DNA of 63,131 nt from Chromera velia (Eukaryota > Sar > Chromeraceae): NCBI GenBank assembly GCA_018398765.1, contig JAHBMJ010003752.1:102869-165999 (forward strand). Reading direction: 5' to 3'. The position numbers were made by a program, and so were the translations under genes. Under the pieces are notes generated by a model. It saw only the letters and a list, made by a program, of their open reading frames with translations. It was not told where the DNA came from and searched no databases. Below are positions 33,195-45,877 of the stretch, in pieces. The stretch's first letter is position 1; the number at the start of each line of letters is the position of its first letter.

Positions 33195-34380
33195 ATGAAG
33201 CCTGCAGTGTACCTTTCAGAGTCCCTCTACTCATGGGAGGTCAGTCAGAGAGCGTTCATATTCCGTCTCCCTTTCCTTCCCGTCTTGCTCCTCTCGCACC
33301 CACAGTGCCATCTCCTTCCTGTGTGCACTTCCAGCGGTTCGTCCCCCATCTCATCCATCCGTCCCCCTCCGCCCCCATTCCACCTCTCTGTCCATGTACA
33401 ATCCGATGGATTTTATGTGCACCCCTGTCCTTCTTTTCACACTCTTTCCCTCCCTTCCCCGCCGCCACCCCGCTGTCTCTGCAGCCCAGTCCGGACGAGC
33501 GTGTCACGTTCGACGAACTGAACGAGCGGGTTATCCATCAAACCGAGGGCGGCTTCTTCGCTGTGGACATCGCAAAGGAGGGAATCGCAAGAGACGGGCT
33601 GTTCGTGAAGTCGGTCAGGCAGTCGGGGGTGTGCCCCTGGAAAGACCCAACTCGTTTCTCTTTTCTACTATGTCTCGCTGTGCTGCCCCCTCGATGCGTG
33701 ACAGAAGTCTGGGACAGAGAGAAAGAGAGCGAGGGAGAGTGGGAGAGTGAGTGTGAGTGGGAGAGTGAGTCGGAGTGTGAGTGAGATGGGTGGCTGAGTG
33801 AGTGTGTGTGTGAGAGAGAAAGAGGGCGTGTGCGTGCCTGTGTGTATCTGTGTGTCTGTATGCGTATGCGTGAAGGTGTGGATGATGTTCTATTCCTCTT
33901 TCCTGCAGATTTCGGAGGGGAGGCTTAGCTCGGTCTATCAAGTTTTCTCCCGAGGGATCCTACTTCGCCTACCTTCTCGACGACCGCACGATGGTCAGAA
34001 GAGAACAGAACACAACAGAGCAAAGGCGTAGGACAATGCAGTGATGCACTCCAGTGAAAAGAATGGAAATGAAAGTAGCACCAATAATCTGCACATGATT
34101 ATCCGTCCTCCTTAAAGAGTCAGTGAGTTTTCGCTCTTTTTATCCACCGGCAGTCACGATGGTCGCGACGTTTCTGACGTAGCATTCATTGGGGTAATGT
34201 GATGAGATGGCCAGCTTCAGAGAAGTACATCCAGACAGGACGCGTAAGGCCGTTGCCGTCCTTTTTTCTTGTCCTCTCGATCCCTGACAGCCGGCAATAA
34301 TAAATAATTGCTGCTCAGCTCTGTTTGCCTGTGTGTCTTCATCGTTCATGAAGAGATGGAAGTAAGTGCCCATACAATCA

Positions 34381-34411
<31 letters not shown>

Positions 34412-37400
34412 ACGGCGACTTTTTTGTGAAGATGTATGCAGAACATTATGACACTGCCGAATTTCATTTGTTGATTCTGTGTGATGCCTTGATGTCTCTC
34501 TCCCTCCCTGAATGCATGCGCATATGCATGCAGGGTATCGTTGACGTCCTGCATCCCGACAGGGTCGAGGTCAGGGTCCCCTTGAGGTCCCCCTCCGGCA
34601 GTTCGTCTGGGGGGAAGGACTTCAAGGCCCTTTCCTTCTTCTGGCTGCCTCCTCTGCCGTCGGGGGCCCCGGCATCGCCTTCTGCTTCGGTGTGGGGGGC
34701 CCTGGACCTCCGGGGGGGGGCACAAGGGGATGTGGGGGAGAGTGCGGATCTGGTTGTCGTCTCGACACAGGGACTTGAGGTGTGGAGATTTGTGTATGAT
34801 AGCCTGACGGTCAAGTCGGTCAAGAAATTGCCGACCCCGGTGAGAGCCTGCTGGCACGACTGTAACGCAGGGGTCGCCCTCGCGGCAGTTGGCCCTCGTA
34901 CCCTCCAGCCCTTTCTGTTTCAGTCCGCCAAACACCCTTTGAAGCTTCCCAAGCTCGATCTTCACCTCTCGCGCCCAGGGGCGAAACTGCAGACGGACGA
35001 CGTGGCTGTGATGACGCTTTATGAATGGACTTTCGGTGTACACGCAGACGCACACACTGGCCGAGTGTCATTGAGAAGTCTGGCAGGGCCTAGGCCTGCT
35101 GACATTCAAATTGAAATTGATGCCTCGTTGCCTGAAGTGCTGGAAATCGAAACAGCAGCAGATGACGAAGAAGGTGCGGAGGCTGGGGAAGGTGAGGGGG
35201 GAAAGGAAAAAAGTCCTTCGGGAAGACAGAGCAGTGGGACGCCTCCGGGTCATCCACCAGGGGGAGTGTCTTTAGAGACCCCCTCTTCTTCTTCCTCTTC
35301 TTCCTCTGCTTCTGCATCAACGAGGGTGACCGGACAAGAAGGACAGAGAGGAAAGAATGGGGGCAACGGAAAGAAGACAAAGCGGAATGAGGGACCTGTG
35401 ACGGGACCCATGCGACTGAGCAAGTGAGTAGACAGACAGCAAGCGCTTCTTCCAGCGTGAAGAAAAATGAGCAGAACAAGTGATTGCTTCTCTCTCTTTC
35501 CCGCACGCGTGAGAAAGGACGAAGCTTCTCTTCAGCGCGGTTCTCTCCGTTGTCTGTCCTTTTTTTTTCCAGGCTGTTCATTGCTTTCATTCTGAGTTTC
35601 TACAAGTTTTTCTTTCTTCTCGTTTTTCGACGAAGACATCAGACGTTTGCTTTTTGTATGCAATCGTTTGGTTCGCAGCAAGCAGCAAAAGACGAACATT
35701 TTGCCCCCAGCCTCTTTACAGATGCGTACGTTTTGCATCATATTCATTCCCACTCACTGACTGGAAAAGCAGATGGGACAATCTCCTGATAGTGCATCGC
35801 ACAGACAGGCGTCTCTCTTTGGCGTTCGACATCAAGGAAGGGCGGACCCTCCACACAGTCTTTGAACCCTGCGAAATGGGCATCGCGTCAGATATGCATG
35901 TCAGCTACCTTCCGGCCAGGTCGCAAAAAAATAAGGGAATTTTCATTGCAGTGCAGACATAAAATGAAGTCTTTGCCATTCCCCCCCCCCCTCTCTGCTC
36001 TCTCAAGCTGGTTTGTTTGTCCACTGGCCGGTTCTTATTCTTCCTTTTCTTCCGTTTTCTCCCATTCCCTCCTCCCCCCCCACAGGACAACGGTCAAACA
36101 GGGAGCGAAGACGAAAACGATTTCGGGATGCCGAAACCAGACCCATGTGAGTCCGCGAGTCGAAAGGAAGGTTGAAAGGAAGAGCTCAGAAGTGAGAAGC
36201 TTGATTTCTTTTCAAGTTTCTCTGAGCAGAGCATGCAGTTCATTTTTGTTGTCCCGTGTCAGCCCTCGCTTCTTTGCTTGAGATGGTTCTGCATGTCGGG
36301 AAAATTCCAGAGATGCATGACGGAAAGGAGGCATGGAGGCAGGAGATCATATTCGAAGAGGATTCAGATGTCATCTCTCTCATCATGTTCTTTGAACCCC
36401 GTTCCGGTCTTGTGAGGAGGGGTACGTACGAATAGAAGAAGAGAAGGATAAAAGGATCGACAGATACAAATTCGGCATGCTGCCTCAGGCTCAGTGCTCC
36501 ATATCTTCTAGCTTCCCTCGCTCGTCCAACCCCCTTAATTCTTCCCTGATGGATGTCTGTTTTCCCCTTCGCTCGCTCCCTCATTTGCCGTTGAGACTTT
36601 CTTCTCTTAATTCTGCAGACCTCCCTTCTTGGTCCCACTGCAACAGCGAGGTCCTCATCGATTGGGAAGGTGCGTGGGGGGGCAATGGTTTCGTCTTTCC
36701 TTTTCTGACTCTGGAGCCATCGGTTTTTCCTTCGTGTAGTCCTTTTTTTCTCTCTGCATGCCCCTGTCATCTCCTCTCCATTGCACACACCTGCCAATGT
36801 GCATCCATGCATGTGTGGGTGTACGTTCATTCATGTATGTGCATGCAGGTGGAGGCGTCTACAGGGTAGAGGTCGACCTGGATGTCGTCATGCGCGAGCT
36901 GGCTCCATTCAGCAAGGTGGGCTTTTTTTTTTCTGTATGAAAGTAATTCTGTATGAAAGTAAATTCAGGCTCTATTCAGCAAGGTGGGCTCTCTCTGTCT
37001 CTGCTTCCTTCGCGTTCACTCTCTTTTCGTTGTTCTATTTATCTCAAATAAAGAACAGAAGAAACAAAGCAAGTACGAACAGAAAGAAAGAGATGGAGGA
37101 AAAAAAGGTTGAGAGAGATGCCTTTCCGCTACTCCGCTCTTCGTATTTGTGTCTCTTCTCTGCCTGTCCTTTCTTCCATATGAGAAAGGTGCGAGCCCTC
37201 TTTTTTGTTTTCTTTTGTGCTTTCTTGTTCTTTTCTCTTCTGATGCCTTTCTCCTGAGTAGGCTTCCAGCTAGTGACGCGAAGCGAAGATATTTCGCTGT
37301 GTCTGCGTGCATCTGCGTATGCACGTACATGTGAGTCTATGGATGGATGCAGCTGGAGTTGCTGAAGATTCTTTTGAGGCGAGCGGATTGCAAGGAACGT

Positions 37401-40400
37401 ACACTGAACTTGTTGCGGGCTTGTGTGGAAGACATGTGAGTGGGGGTGGGGGGGTGGGGAGAGCCGAAGACGGCTCGATGGCGGAAATGAAAGAAAGGAG
37501 AAAACCGGACGCGGGACCGACAAAAGAGGGAAGACAGACAAAGAGAGTGGAAGAGAACAGAGACCAGAAAATGCCGGGTGGGTCTTGCTTGCACACTCAA
37601 TCAGTAGTAGAGGCGGCGGGGGGGGGCGTTAGGAACTCAAAAAGATGCCAAGAGAGTGGAAAAGATTTGGAGGCCTACTTTCGAGCTGGTTCGAATCTCT
37701 GGTGGACCTCTTGCCTTTCTGCATAAATACAGAAATCCAATAATTTGAATCTCTTGCCGGTGTATAATGTTGAACAAAGTACATGCAGTCACCCAGCCGC
37801 CGGCGTCTCTCATTCATTCTTGCTTGCTTCATTTTGCTCAGGGGAAGCGAGGACGAGCTGGCTGCCATCTTCTCTGTGGTGAACTTCGTGTATAGAACCG
37901 CAATCGAAAAGTGAGTTCGTGAATGAGTGAGTGGGTGAGTCAGTGACTGCGTGGGTACTTGAACGGATGCATGGATGGGTGCGGCGTGAGTGCGGGTACC
38001 TAAAGGCTGGACATTGCAGTAAATAAGATCCGATTTGGGTGGATGGATGTCTGTGGTTTATTCTTCTATCTTTCGAGTCAAATCAACCGGGTCACGTTTT
38101 CCCTGGCTTCCTTCATTCCTCGTCTCTCCTGGTAGGTGCAGGTCTGTCCGGTTGATCCCCCATATTTTCGTCTCGCTTCTGTTTTCTTGTGTTTCCAGCG
38201 ATTCTCTTTTCCTTTCCACTGCCATCTGCCATTGATTGCCTGTTGTTTCCCGAACACGCATCTAGATTCCCTTCATCTCTTCTCTTCTCTTCTGTTCCAC
38301 AGAGTCCCTCGGAGACTCGCAGTCACTCAGCAGCAGAAGGGGGCGAAGGGCAAAGGGGGCCCACAGAGGGCCACAGTGTCGCTGGAGACGCTCATGAAAT
38401 TCGTGGTCCGTCTCTTTTCTTTCTTTCTCTGTCTCTCTTTCTTTCCGAGGGATACTCGTGACACCCGCAGTCTGTCTGTCTGTCTGTCTGTCAGACCGCG
38501 CTTTGGGAGCGTACGGGAGGGCAGGGCAGTGCAGACAGACCTGGGGGGGAATTCGGGATTTGACCAGCGGTCTCTCTCGTGCTTGGATAGGGATGGGATT
38601 GAATCAGACCAAGAGGAAAGTGTGTTGGGCCCTGTAGGTTCTCTACTCTGGTTGACATGTTGCTGGTGTGACGGTGGAAATCGTTCCTTTCGCTCTCTTT
38701 TTCTGTCTCTTCCCCTCTATCCCTCCTCTATCGTTTTCGCACGCACACATAAACACACTCACTCTCTTACTCAGTCACTCCTTTCCTCGCACAACTACTC
38801 ACTCTTTCACTCTCTCGTTTGAAGAGAGAAACGGGGAATTTAGAGGTTTTTGAAACCCTGGGTGAGATGCAAATTTTGGAATTATGCTCCCTCCCTCCCG
38901 GTTTGCCTGCCTCTGTTCCTGGTTCCCTGTCTGCATGTTTGCCTGCCTGTGTTCCTGGTTCCCTCTCTGCATGTTTGCCTGCCTGTGTTCCTGGTTCCCT
39001 GTCTGCATGTTTGCCTGCCTGTGTTCCTGGTTCCCTGTCTGCATGTTTGCCTGCCTGTGTTTCTGGTTCCCTGTCTGCATGTTTGCCTGCCTGTGTTCCT
39101 GGTTCCCTGTCTGCATGTTTGCCTGCCTGTGTTTCTGGTTCCCTGTCTGCATGTTTGCCTGCCTGTGTTCCTGGTTCCCTGTCTGCATGTTTGCCTGCCT
39201 GTGTTCCTGGTTCCCTGTCTGTTTGCCTGCCTGCACAGCTAGCTTACGGTTGTCTCAGCTTTCTTGTGATCGACACGGAGGGCAGTCGGCTTTTCTCTCT
39301 CTCTCTCGCTTTCCTGTTGAGCAGGAGGATGGATCATCGGAGGGACCTCGTGATTGAAGAGAAGAGAAGAAGTTTGGCGTCTCTTCGTGCCTGCGTGCAT
39401 CACAGATCCATGTCATGATGCTGTGTCATCTGTCTGTCTACGTATGGTTGTGTTTGTCTGCAGGGGAGTCAGTCGCTGATCACAGAGAAGGACTTTGCTC
39501 AGTCAGTTCTCTTCCCCGTGCTCAGAAAAGTCCTCCAGGCGGTGCAGAACGCCCACGCACCCCCGGGGCCCGGGCCGCCCCCCTCGAGGGATATATGTGA
39601 CGTGGGGTCTCTGCCCCCCTCCCTCGATTTGGGGGAAGATTCAACACACCGGGGGATAGCCGAAGGGGGGCAGAGATCTCCGATTAGTGGAAGTGGAGGT
39701 CCAAGAAGACCCCCCCCCTCAGACACCCCTTCCCTCCTCGACTTGGCATATGCAAGGAGAGGTCTCACACTCCCTCCCGACGATGAACTCCCCCCTGTGT
39801 GGACAGGAGACCTGCCTCTGCCCCCGCTGGTCCCGGAAAGAGAAAAGGAAAGGGAAGCCAAACGCTCGAGTGGAGGACGATCGAAGGAGCAGCAGAGGAA
39901 ACGAAGGCCGTTGTCGGAAAGGCTTGCTGATGACGATCCTCGTGCGGCGGCCTTCTTCATGTTTGCGGTGCTTGAGTACACTCACTCGCTGCTCTCACTG
40001 CAAATTCTGCCTCACCGAGTATTGCAGACTCTGGTGTTCGACGCGGCGGTATTCTTTGGGGAAGGTGCGCTCACATTGATTCACGCACTCACGTGTTCTC
40101 TTTCACTGCATCTGGAAGGAGGGGGATATATCGATTGAAAGCTGGGTGGGTGGGTGGGCGAGAGTTTTTGTCTTCACTCGCAGAGAGAAAGAGCAGCAGT
40201 GGCACGAAAAGAAAAGTCTTGGTTCGGATTTGAATGATTCTTTGGGGCCATCAGAGACTTTCATAAGTTTGCCTCTCAGGTCGCCTCCCTATTTGGCATT
40301 CTGTCTGTTTGTATGCAGAGAGTCTCTTGCAGCAGCTGCTGCAGTATCACGTCCTTTTGGACTCTGCCGAAATCGCGAAGAGGCTTGTCGGCTTCTGGAG

Positions 40401-40702
40401 ACGCACCGGGGCGGCTTGGGCAGCACAGTCCTGCCTGGGTGGGTTTGTGGGTGTCTTGATGTCATGATGGGGGGCGCTGGGTGTGTGAGGCGGCTCTGCT
40501 GGCGAGTCGTCGTTGACTTTCGCTGGGTGGGACATGTAGTCATAGAGTTGGAGGGAGAATTTTGTGCGCATCAGCCGATGGACCTTTCTTTTTCAGTCTC
40601 GGTTTGCTGGGTGAAAAGGGGTGGGGTCGCTTTCTGAAAGCAAACCTGTCTGATGATACCAGTCTGTGACGAGCTTTTTCCCCTCCTGCTGTGTGTGTAT
40701 TT

Positions 40703-40740
<38 letters not shown>

Positions 40741-41598
40741 TGCTCTTCAACGTGTCCGATTGAAGTGAAGAATCGTGGAGGCGAGTCTGTCTATGTGCCA
40801 GAATTAATTATCTCTCCCTCCTTTGCATTGGTTGATGCAGACATGGCAATGAGGATCCGTGACTGGTCGCTGGTCGTGGAAGTCCTGATCCGAAAAAAGG
40901 AGGTGAGTGAGTGAGTGAGTGCACTAGTCGGGAGGAGGCAGAGAGAGTGACGAACAGGGGGTCGGTCTCTCTGTGTGGGAATGCTGCCTCGTGTGGTGAT
41001 TTATGTATGCCCTTTGGCCACAGGGGTTTTTGTTGATTTGGCGGCTCCTTGATTCGGTTCGCCAAGTGTTTTTTCTCTCATTTCTTCTTTCTCTTTTTCT
41101 GTCTGTGTCTCTCCGTCCGTGGTCTTTCCTTTCAGTGGTTTCTCTCTGTTTTCACTCACTGTGCGTCTGAGACCCTTCAGTGCGTTGATTGGTCTTCGTC
41201 TGTTTTTTCTTCTCTCTGTTCGTCATTCTCGTGTTTCTCCCTCCTGCAAACTTGAGCGCTCCTTCTATCTGTCTGTCTCTCCGCCTCCTTGCTTGTACCT
41301 CACCCTACCCTCCTTTCTTGCCTCTCTGTCTGTGCATGTGAACACACACTCGTCCAGTACCTCCAAGTGGTTCCCTTCCTCAGAAAGACCGGCGCCAGCA
41401 GCTTTCCCATGGAGTCATTCCTGAAGGCTCTTTCTCAAGATGTGAAGGTGGGGAAGCACAATCTGCATCTTTGTTGTTGTTCTGTTTTCGTGTTCAAAGG
41501 GAATCAGTTAGTTCAGTCTTCACAATCTATCTCAACAGGTGCAGGGCAAGTGAGATGCAATCCCACACAGGCGCATGACACGCACGCATGCACGCATG

Positions 41599-41641
<43 letters not shown>

Positions 41642-42639
41642 AGAAAAAGAGAGAGAGAGAGAAAGTCAGAGAGAGGTGCAAAAAAAGCGCTCGTGATATC
41701 GTGTTTGCATTTTTCCCTTTTCCACGCAAGAAGAAAGAAGGGAGAGACGGCCTGAATAGCTTTCAGCCGAGGGAAAGTCAGGTGTGACGCCCTCCTCGTG
41801 TGTGTGTGTGTGGCATCGAACGTAGGGGTCTTCTGTCTGACGATGATGGATTCTGTGCAGGCACAGGAATACGACGTGATGCTACTCCCGCACGTCCTCG
41901 AGTCCGTGGCAGCTTGGAGACGGTTGGTGGGTCCGTCTGTTGGTCTTTTGGTTTTCAGACAAACTCGCCTTTGCCTTTTTGCGTTGTCTTCCCTCTGTCG
42001 TGATCCTCGTTCTCTCCTCTCGTTCAGTCACAGGTCCTGTATCTACCACCTTGACTTTCGAAAGCCTCCTAGATTTCCTGACTGACTGTCTGTCTTTCTG
42101 TCTGTCGATTGTTGCTTCAACAGGAAAAAGAGAGAAAAAAAAGTCATACAGTCTGTCTATCTGTTTGTCTGCCTGTTTGACTCATTAACTGCAGAGACCA
42201 TAGGAGGCTGCCTGAGGTCGTCCCCCCACCAAATCTGAAGGTGTGTTGTTGTGTGCTGATCGAATTCTTTCTTCTGCCAATGGCGAGCGTCCCACGATTG
42301 CTCGCTCGCCTTGGATATTTGTTTTTGTCGAACTTTCTTGGGGTTTGTTCAAACTCTGTAATCGAAGGCGAGATCGATGTTAAGAGAGAATTAAAGGCAG
42401 GATACGGGAAAGACGCAGGTTGTTCAATGCCACTCTTCCGTCGTCATAGAGTAATAAGAAGAAAAGATGGAGTGCTCGTAATGGACGCACTTTCACTTTC
42501 TGAGTGCTTGTGTCGTTTTTTTCGCGACAATTTTGTGTTTCGCTCGGAGATTCACCTTGTCGTTTTCTCTTTTGTGCGTTCGCCTAAACTGCAGCTGTAG
42601 AAATCTCTGTTTTGTTCAGCCTTTCTTCTCTGTTTGACG

Positions 42640-42714
<75 letters not shown>

Positions 42715-44445
42715 CAGGGTTGCGGAAGGTGGCTCCCTGAGATCAGGGGATCAGACGAAGACCTCCTCGCGCCAGGTGAATCCAGACCTCCAGCACCCCC
42801 CCTACCACCAGCAGCCGCAGCGGCATCAGCAGGTTCAGGGTCGCAGCAGCAGGCCCCCCCGCCCCCTGCTTCACTCGGGTCGGAAAGGGAGGACAGGAAT
42901 ACCGCTGCCACTCGCGCAAAGGGTGTAGATAAAAAACGACCAAGCCCGCTGCAAGAGACCCCACCGGATGGTCAACAGATCAACAGGTCAAACGAATCAA
43001 TCACACAGTCTTCGTCTTCAGAGCTGCTTCCATCCGAAAAGTCACCCTCCAGCGCATCTCCTGCCGCCGCTGCTGCTGCAGCGAGTGCTGTGGGACGAGC
43101 AGATGCAATTTTGTCCCCCTCTCCCTTTTCCTCTTCATCTTCTTCCTCGTCTCCCTCCTCATCCCCTCACTCGTCCTCCAAATTCCCCCCCACAGAATCG
43201 GAGATAGAGACGGGGGGGGAGATTCAAAAGGCCAACATGGGAGCAGAAGACACACCACAGCATTTGGGAGGGGAGGATGAGGACGGTCAGATGGGACCGC
43301 AAAGTTATCAGGTCGCGTTTCGTCACGCTCCTGCTCCACGGCAGCAGAAGGGAATGGGGGGTGGAGGTGAAGAGGGAACAGAAGCAGACGTCCAGGCTTC
43401 CCTCCTCCCGTCTGTATCTCAATTGCATTTCGATCCGTCGTCTTCCTCGGCACAGAAGACCCATGAGGCCTCCCCCTTTTCTGGTGTTAAGGCGGATCGT
43501 GGAGGGAAGGCAGAGGGAGACAAAGGGGGAGTTTGGCGTGAAAGCGCAGCGGGTGCTTCGTCTTCCTCTCTCCTATCCTCACAGGGGGGGGCCTCTAGGG
43601 GAGGGGGAGGGGGGGGGCACTCTCGTCGGGAGTCCTACCAGCCCCTGTTCGTCGGTAGGAAGGATCTAGAAGAGATGGTTGAGGAGGAGGAGGAAAAACG
43701 AAATTTAGACTTAGGGGCAGATGGTGCCCCCTCTGTGAGTGCATGTCAAATGACGAAAGAAAAAACAGAAGGAGCCGGTGTTGCTTCCCCTGTTGAAAAT
43801 TCCGAAGCAGCACTGCACGGTGGGTTGGAAGCATTGCTAGGGGAGATGGAAGAAAAGACGGGGGGGAACGAAAAGAATGGAATGGATTCAGAAGGCGCAG
43901 GGATGGTTGGTTTGCGGATGGACCTCGCGGTGGAGGGGGGGAAGGAGGAAGAAGCAGAGACGGGAGAAGCAGAGACACCGGTTGGGGGGGAAATGCATGT
44001 TCGGGCTTTGGCTTTTTGGGATTCTTCAACTGAGGCTCAAAAAAACAAAGAAGCAAAAGGGGGGGGTGTTGACCCATTGGATTCCCTGTTGCTAAATTCT
44101 GTTGACAGTGGCTTTGGAAATCTGGAGTCATCTGGTGCGCACTGCCAGAGTGTTTTTGGTCGGGTGAGTGAGCATGAAGGAGAGGGTGAGGGCCCTCTGA
44201 CTGATGAAGCGCCAGAAGACAAGAGTGAGCCTGGTGTCGATGTTGGGTTGGGGGGGGATGTTGTGGACGGAGACCTTGAGAGACCTCAATGCGAACCAGG
44301 CTCAGCGGACACCGCAAGTGGGGAAGCAGAGACAGGTGGGATGGACACACTACAAAACCCTTTGGAGGTCAATTCGAAGCCTCCGCATGAGAACAGTTTG
44401 TGGGGAGACCAATTATCAGATGAACACGTTGATTGGGACGCTTAA
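33195..44445 (+). CDS. RMC1: RMC1 (Mic1) homologue, Mon1-Ccz1 regulator, twenty exons
   Basis: Exons inferred at 33195-33239, 33485-33609, 33909-33993, 34534-35423, 35573-35605 (least certain), 35773-35899, 36086-36146, 36263-36421, 36619-36669, 36849-36916, 37353-37435, 37842-37910, 38303-38405, 39464-40064, 40319-40438, 40841-40902, 41358-41447, 41861-41922, 42195-42240 and 42718-44445. All join in phase and give 1535 residues. The N-terminal beta-propeller region shows SIKFSPEGSYFAYL, VVVSTQGLEVWRF, LQPFLFQSA and WDNLLIVHRTD. The Mic1 helical domain shows LELLKILLRRADCKER, AAIFSVVNFVYRTAIEK, FFMFAVLEYTHSLLSLQI, LLQQLLQYHVLLDSAE and SLVVEVLIRKKE. In animals RMC1 joins Mon1-Ccz1, the Rab7 exchange factor of late endosomes. 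Two insertions of low complexity are present. The last exon adds about 570 residues rich in S, G, E and A that the animal protein lacks. Confidence 0.82.
36901..36990. repeat. Duplicated splice-donor segment in the RMC1-like gene
   Basis: The 22-base segment around the exon 10 donor (ggctccattcagcaag/gtgggct, 36901-36922) is repeated with one change 68 bases downstream (36969-36990), with two copies of 'tctgtatgaaagtaa' between. Use of the distal copy would add codons that reach TGA at once, so the proximal one must be the productive donor. Confidence 0.7.
38899..39228. repeat. Minisatellite, 36-bp unit, about nine copies, intronic
   Basis: The unit gtttgcctgcctgtgttcct... (36 bp) is repeated about nine times with few substitutions (cct/tct; one cct-ctc variant). 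It lies inside the intron 38406-39463 of the RMC1-like gene. The unit length is a multiple of three and has no stop in several frames, which creates long repetitive open frames on both strands that are not genes. Confidence 0.9.
42640..42717 (+). repeat. (CT)n(GT)n tract forming an intron 3' end
   Basis: About 28 bases of CT repeats are followed by about 34 bases of GT repeats and then cgtgcag, the acceptor of the last RMC1-like exon. The microsatellite takes the place of an ordinary polypyrimidine tract. Confidence 0.8.
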
Positions 44446-45877
44446 TTAGTTGATCAATCAAATTGAGAAATTGGGATAGAGAGACTTCCGGAAAGCCTAG
44501 CGGAAAGCTAATTTCCATGTGCTGTAACACTGCTGTTAACGTTTGGAAACAGACACTCGTGCATCTCTGAATGCACTTTCAGCTTCAACCTACCTTTCAA
44601 GTCGATCATAATCTTTGAATTATCTTTTCAATTAAGTTCACTCCTGTTTTTCTTTAACATTTACGTACATGTTTCTGCACTTTTAGTTTATTGTCCAGTT
44701 ATCATTAGTTTATTTTAGTTAAAACTACATCGCATTTTTTTTATAACCCCCTTTATATCTAACACTTTAAACAAAATCAAACCTAGAATCAAAAAATATA
44801 TCTAATATAAAGTTTCAATTTTAGAAATGAATATAATTGAAAAAACCTTAAGTTTGTTATATCATCTTTAATATATGCATAAAAATAAAGTTTCAAGATC
44901 CTTGTCTAACATTAGAAGTACTACTATCCAGCTAGCTCTGGATACGGCTAGGGATATGGATGACGATTGATGGCGTGTCATAGTCATCATGATAGATCGT
45001 TAGTAATATATAGTGTTTAATGCGTGATTGTGGTCTATAAACACTAGAAGAGTCTGTCAGTGGGAACGCTAGTCAGAACAACCCTCGCTGGGACCATCGT
45101 TGTTCTTCTTTTAAATTGATGTCTTATAATTGCTATCAGTTTAACCTTACATGCTGATACAACAGAAATGTGCTAGGAAACGTGACTGCTGATTCATGTG
45201 GCTAAAACAGATACTACGATGCGCACATGGTATGTTTACTTTAATCATAGGCCCGAAAAGACACACACGCCGGAATACGCGGGTATATACGCCGGGCCGC
45301 CTTAATTACCTAGTCAATCACAGTTGATGCAGAAAGGTGGGGCGCTCGCTCATGCACGCTCGGCGCTCGCACCACAAGGTCCACAACCTACACATATACC
45401 TGGACATATACACTACAACTAGCAGCCTGAGCGATATTAAACTTGTTATTAATTTAGTATTAAACTGTGTATGATGGGTTCATCGGGCCACCGGTATCAC
45501 TGCAGACATTAGAATACTTAATATCAAGTATGTTAATATTACTTAGTGTTTAGCTTTGTGTATTAATATGAATTATGATTATATGTTTATGCGGGTAGAA
45601 AAAAATTGGGTTAAATTCAATTTACAAGTGATACGGTCCATGCACTTAAGAGATTAATGCAAACCTATATCAAGCAATACTAGTAATTTTAAACTAGAGT
45701 CTATAAGTGAAAGACTAAGCTCAATAACCGCTCAGTCACTGGCACGTGGCCGCCGCACGTCTAAATAATAATTTTTTATTTATTAATTCAATGAAATTCA
45801 GGATACTTGCTTACATGCACAGGCTTTGTAGAATGGGTCGAATAAAAAGTCATTCCTTACTAGAGATGGTTTCGATA
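44446..45877. other. AT-rich intergenic region
   Basis: No coding signal. It begins with the presumed 3' UTR of the RMC1-like gene. Short GC-richer patches occur at 45250-45380 without a frame of interest. Confidence 0.5.

Noticed and set aside
37680-37705. tRNA T-arm-like string GGTTCGAATC
   Set aside because: No acceptor stem, D-arm or anticodon arm fits around it. It lies in an intron and is probably chance.
38899-39228. CRISPR-like regular repeats
   Set aside because: The repeats are directly adjacent with no unique spacers, and the DNA is eukaryotic: a minisatellite.
38799-39418. Long repetitive open frames on both strands (Cys/Leu/Pro-rich or QANMQTGNQEHR repeats)
   Set aside because: They are produced by a 36-bp intronic minisatellite whose unit is a multiple of three. 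The surrounding exons of the RMC1-like gene splice across it.
43001-44350. Minus-strand and alternative-frame open frames over the last RMC1-like exon
   Set aside because: They are shadows created by the stop-poor GC- and purine-rich composition. The plus frame is the one that joins in phase to 19 upstream exons.
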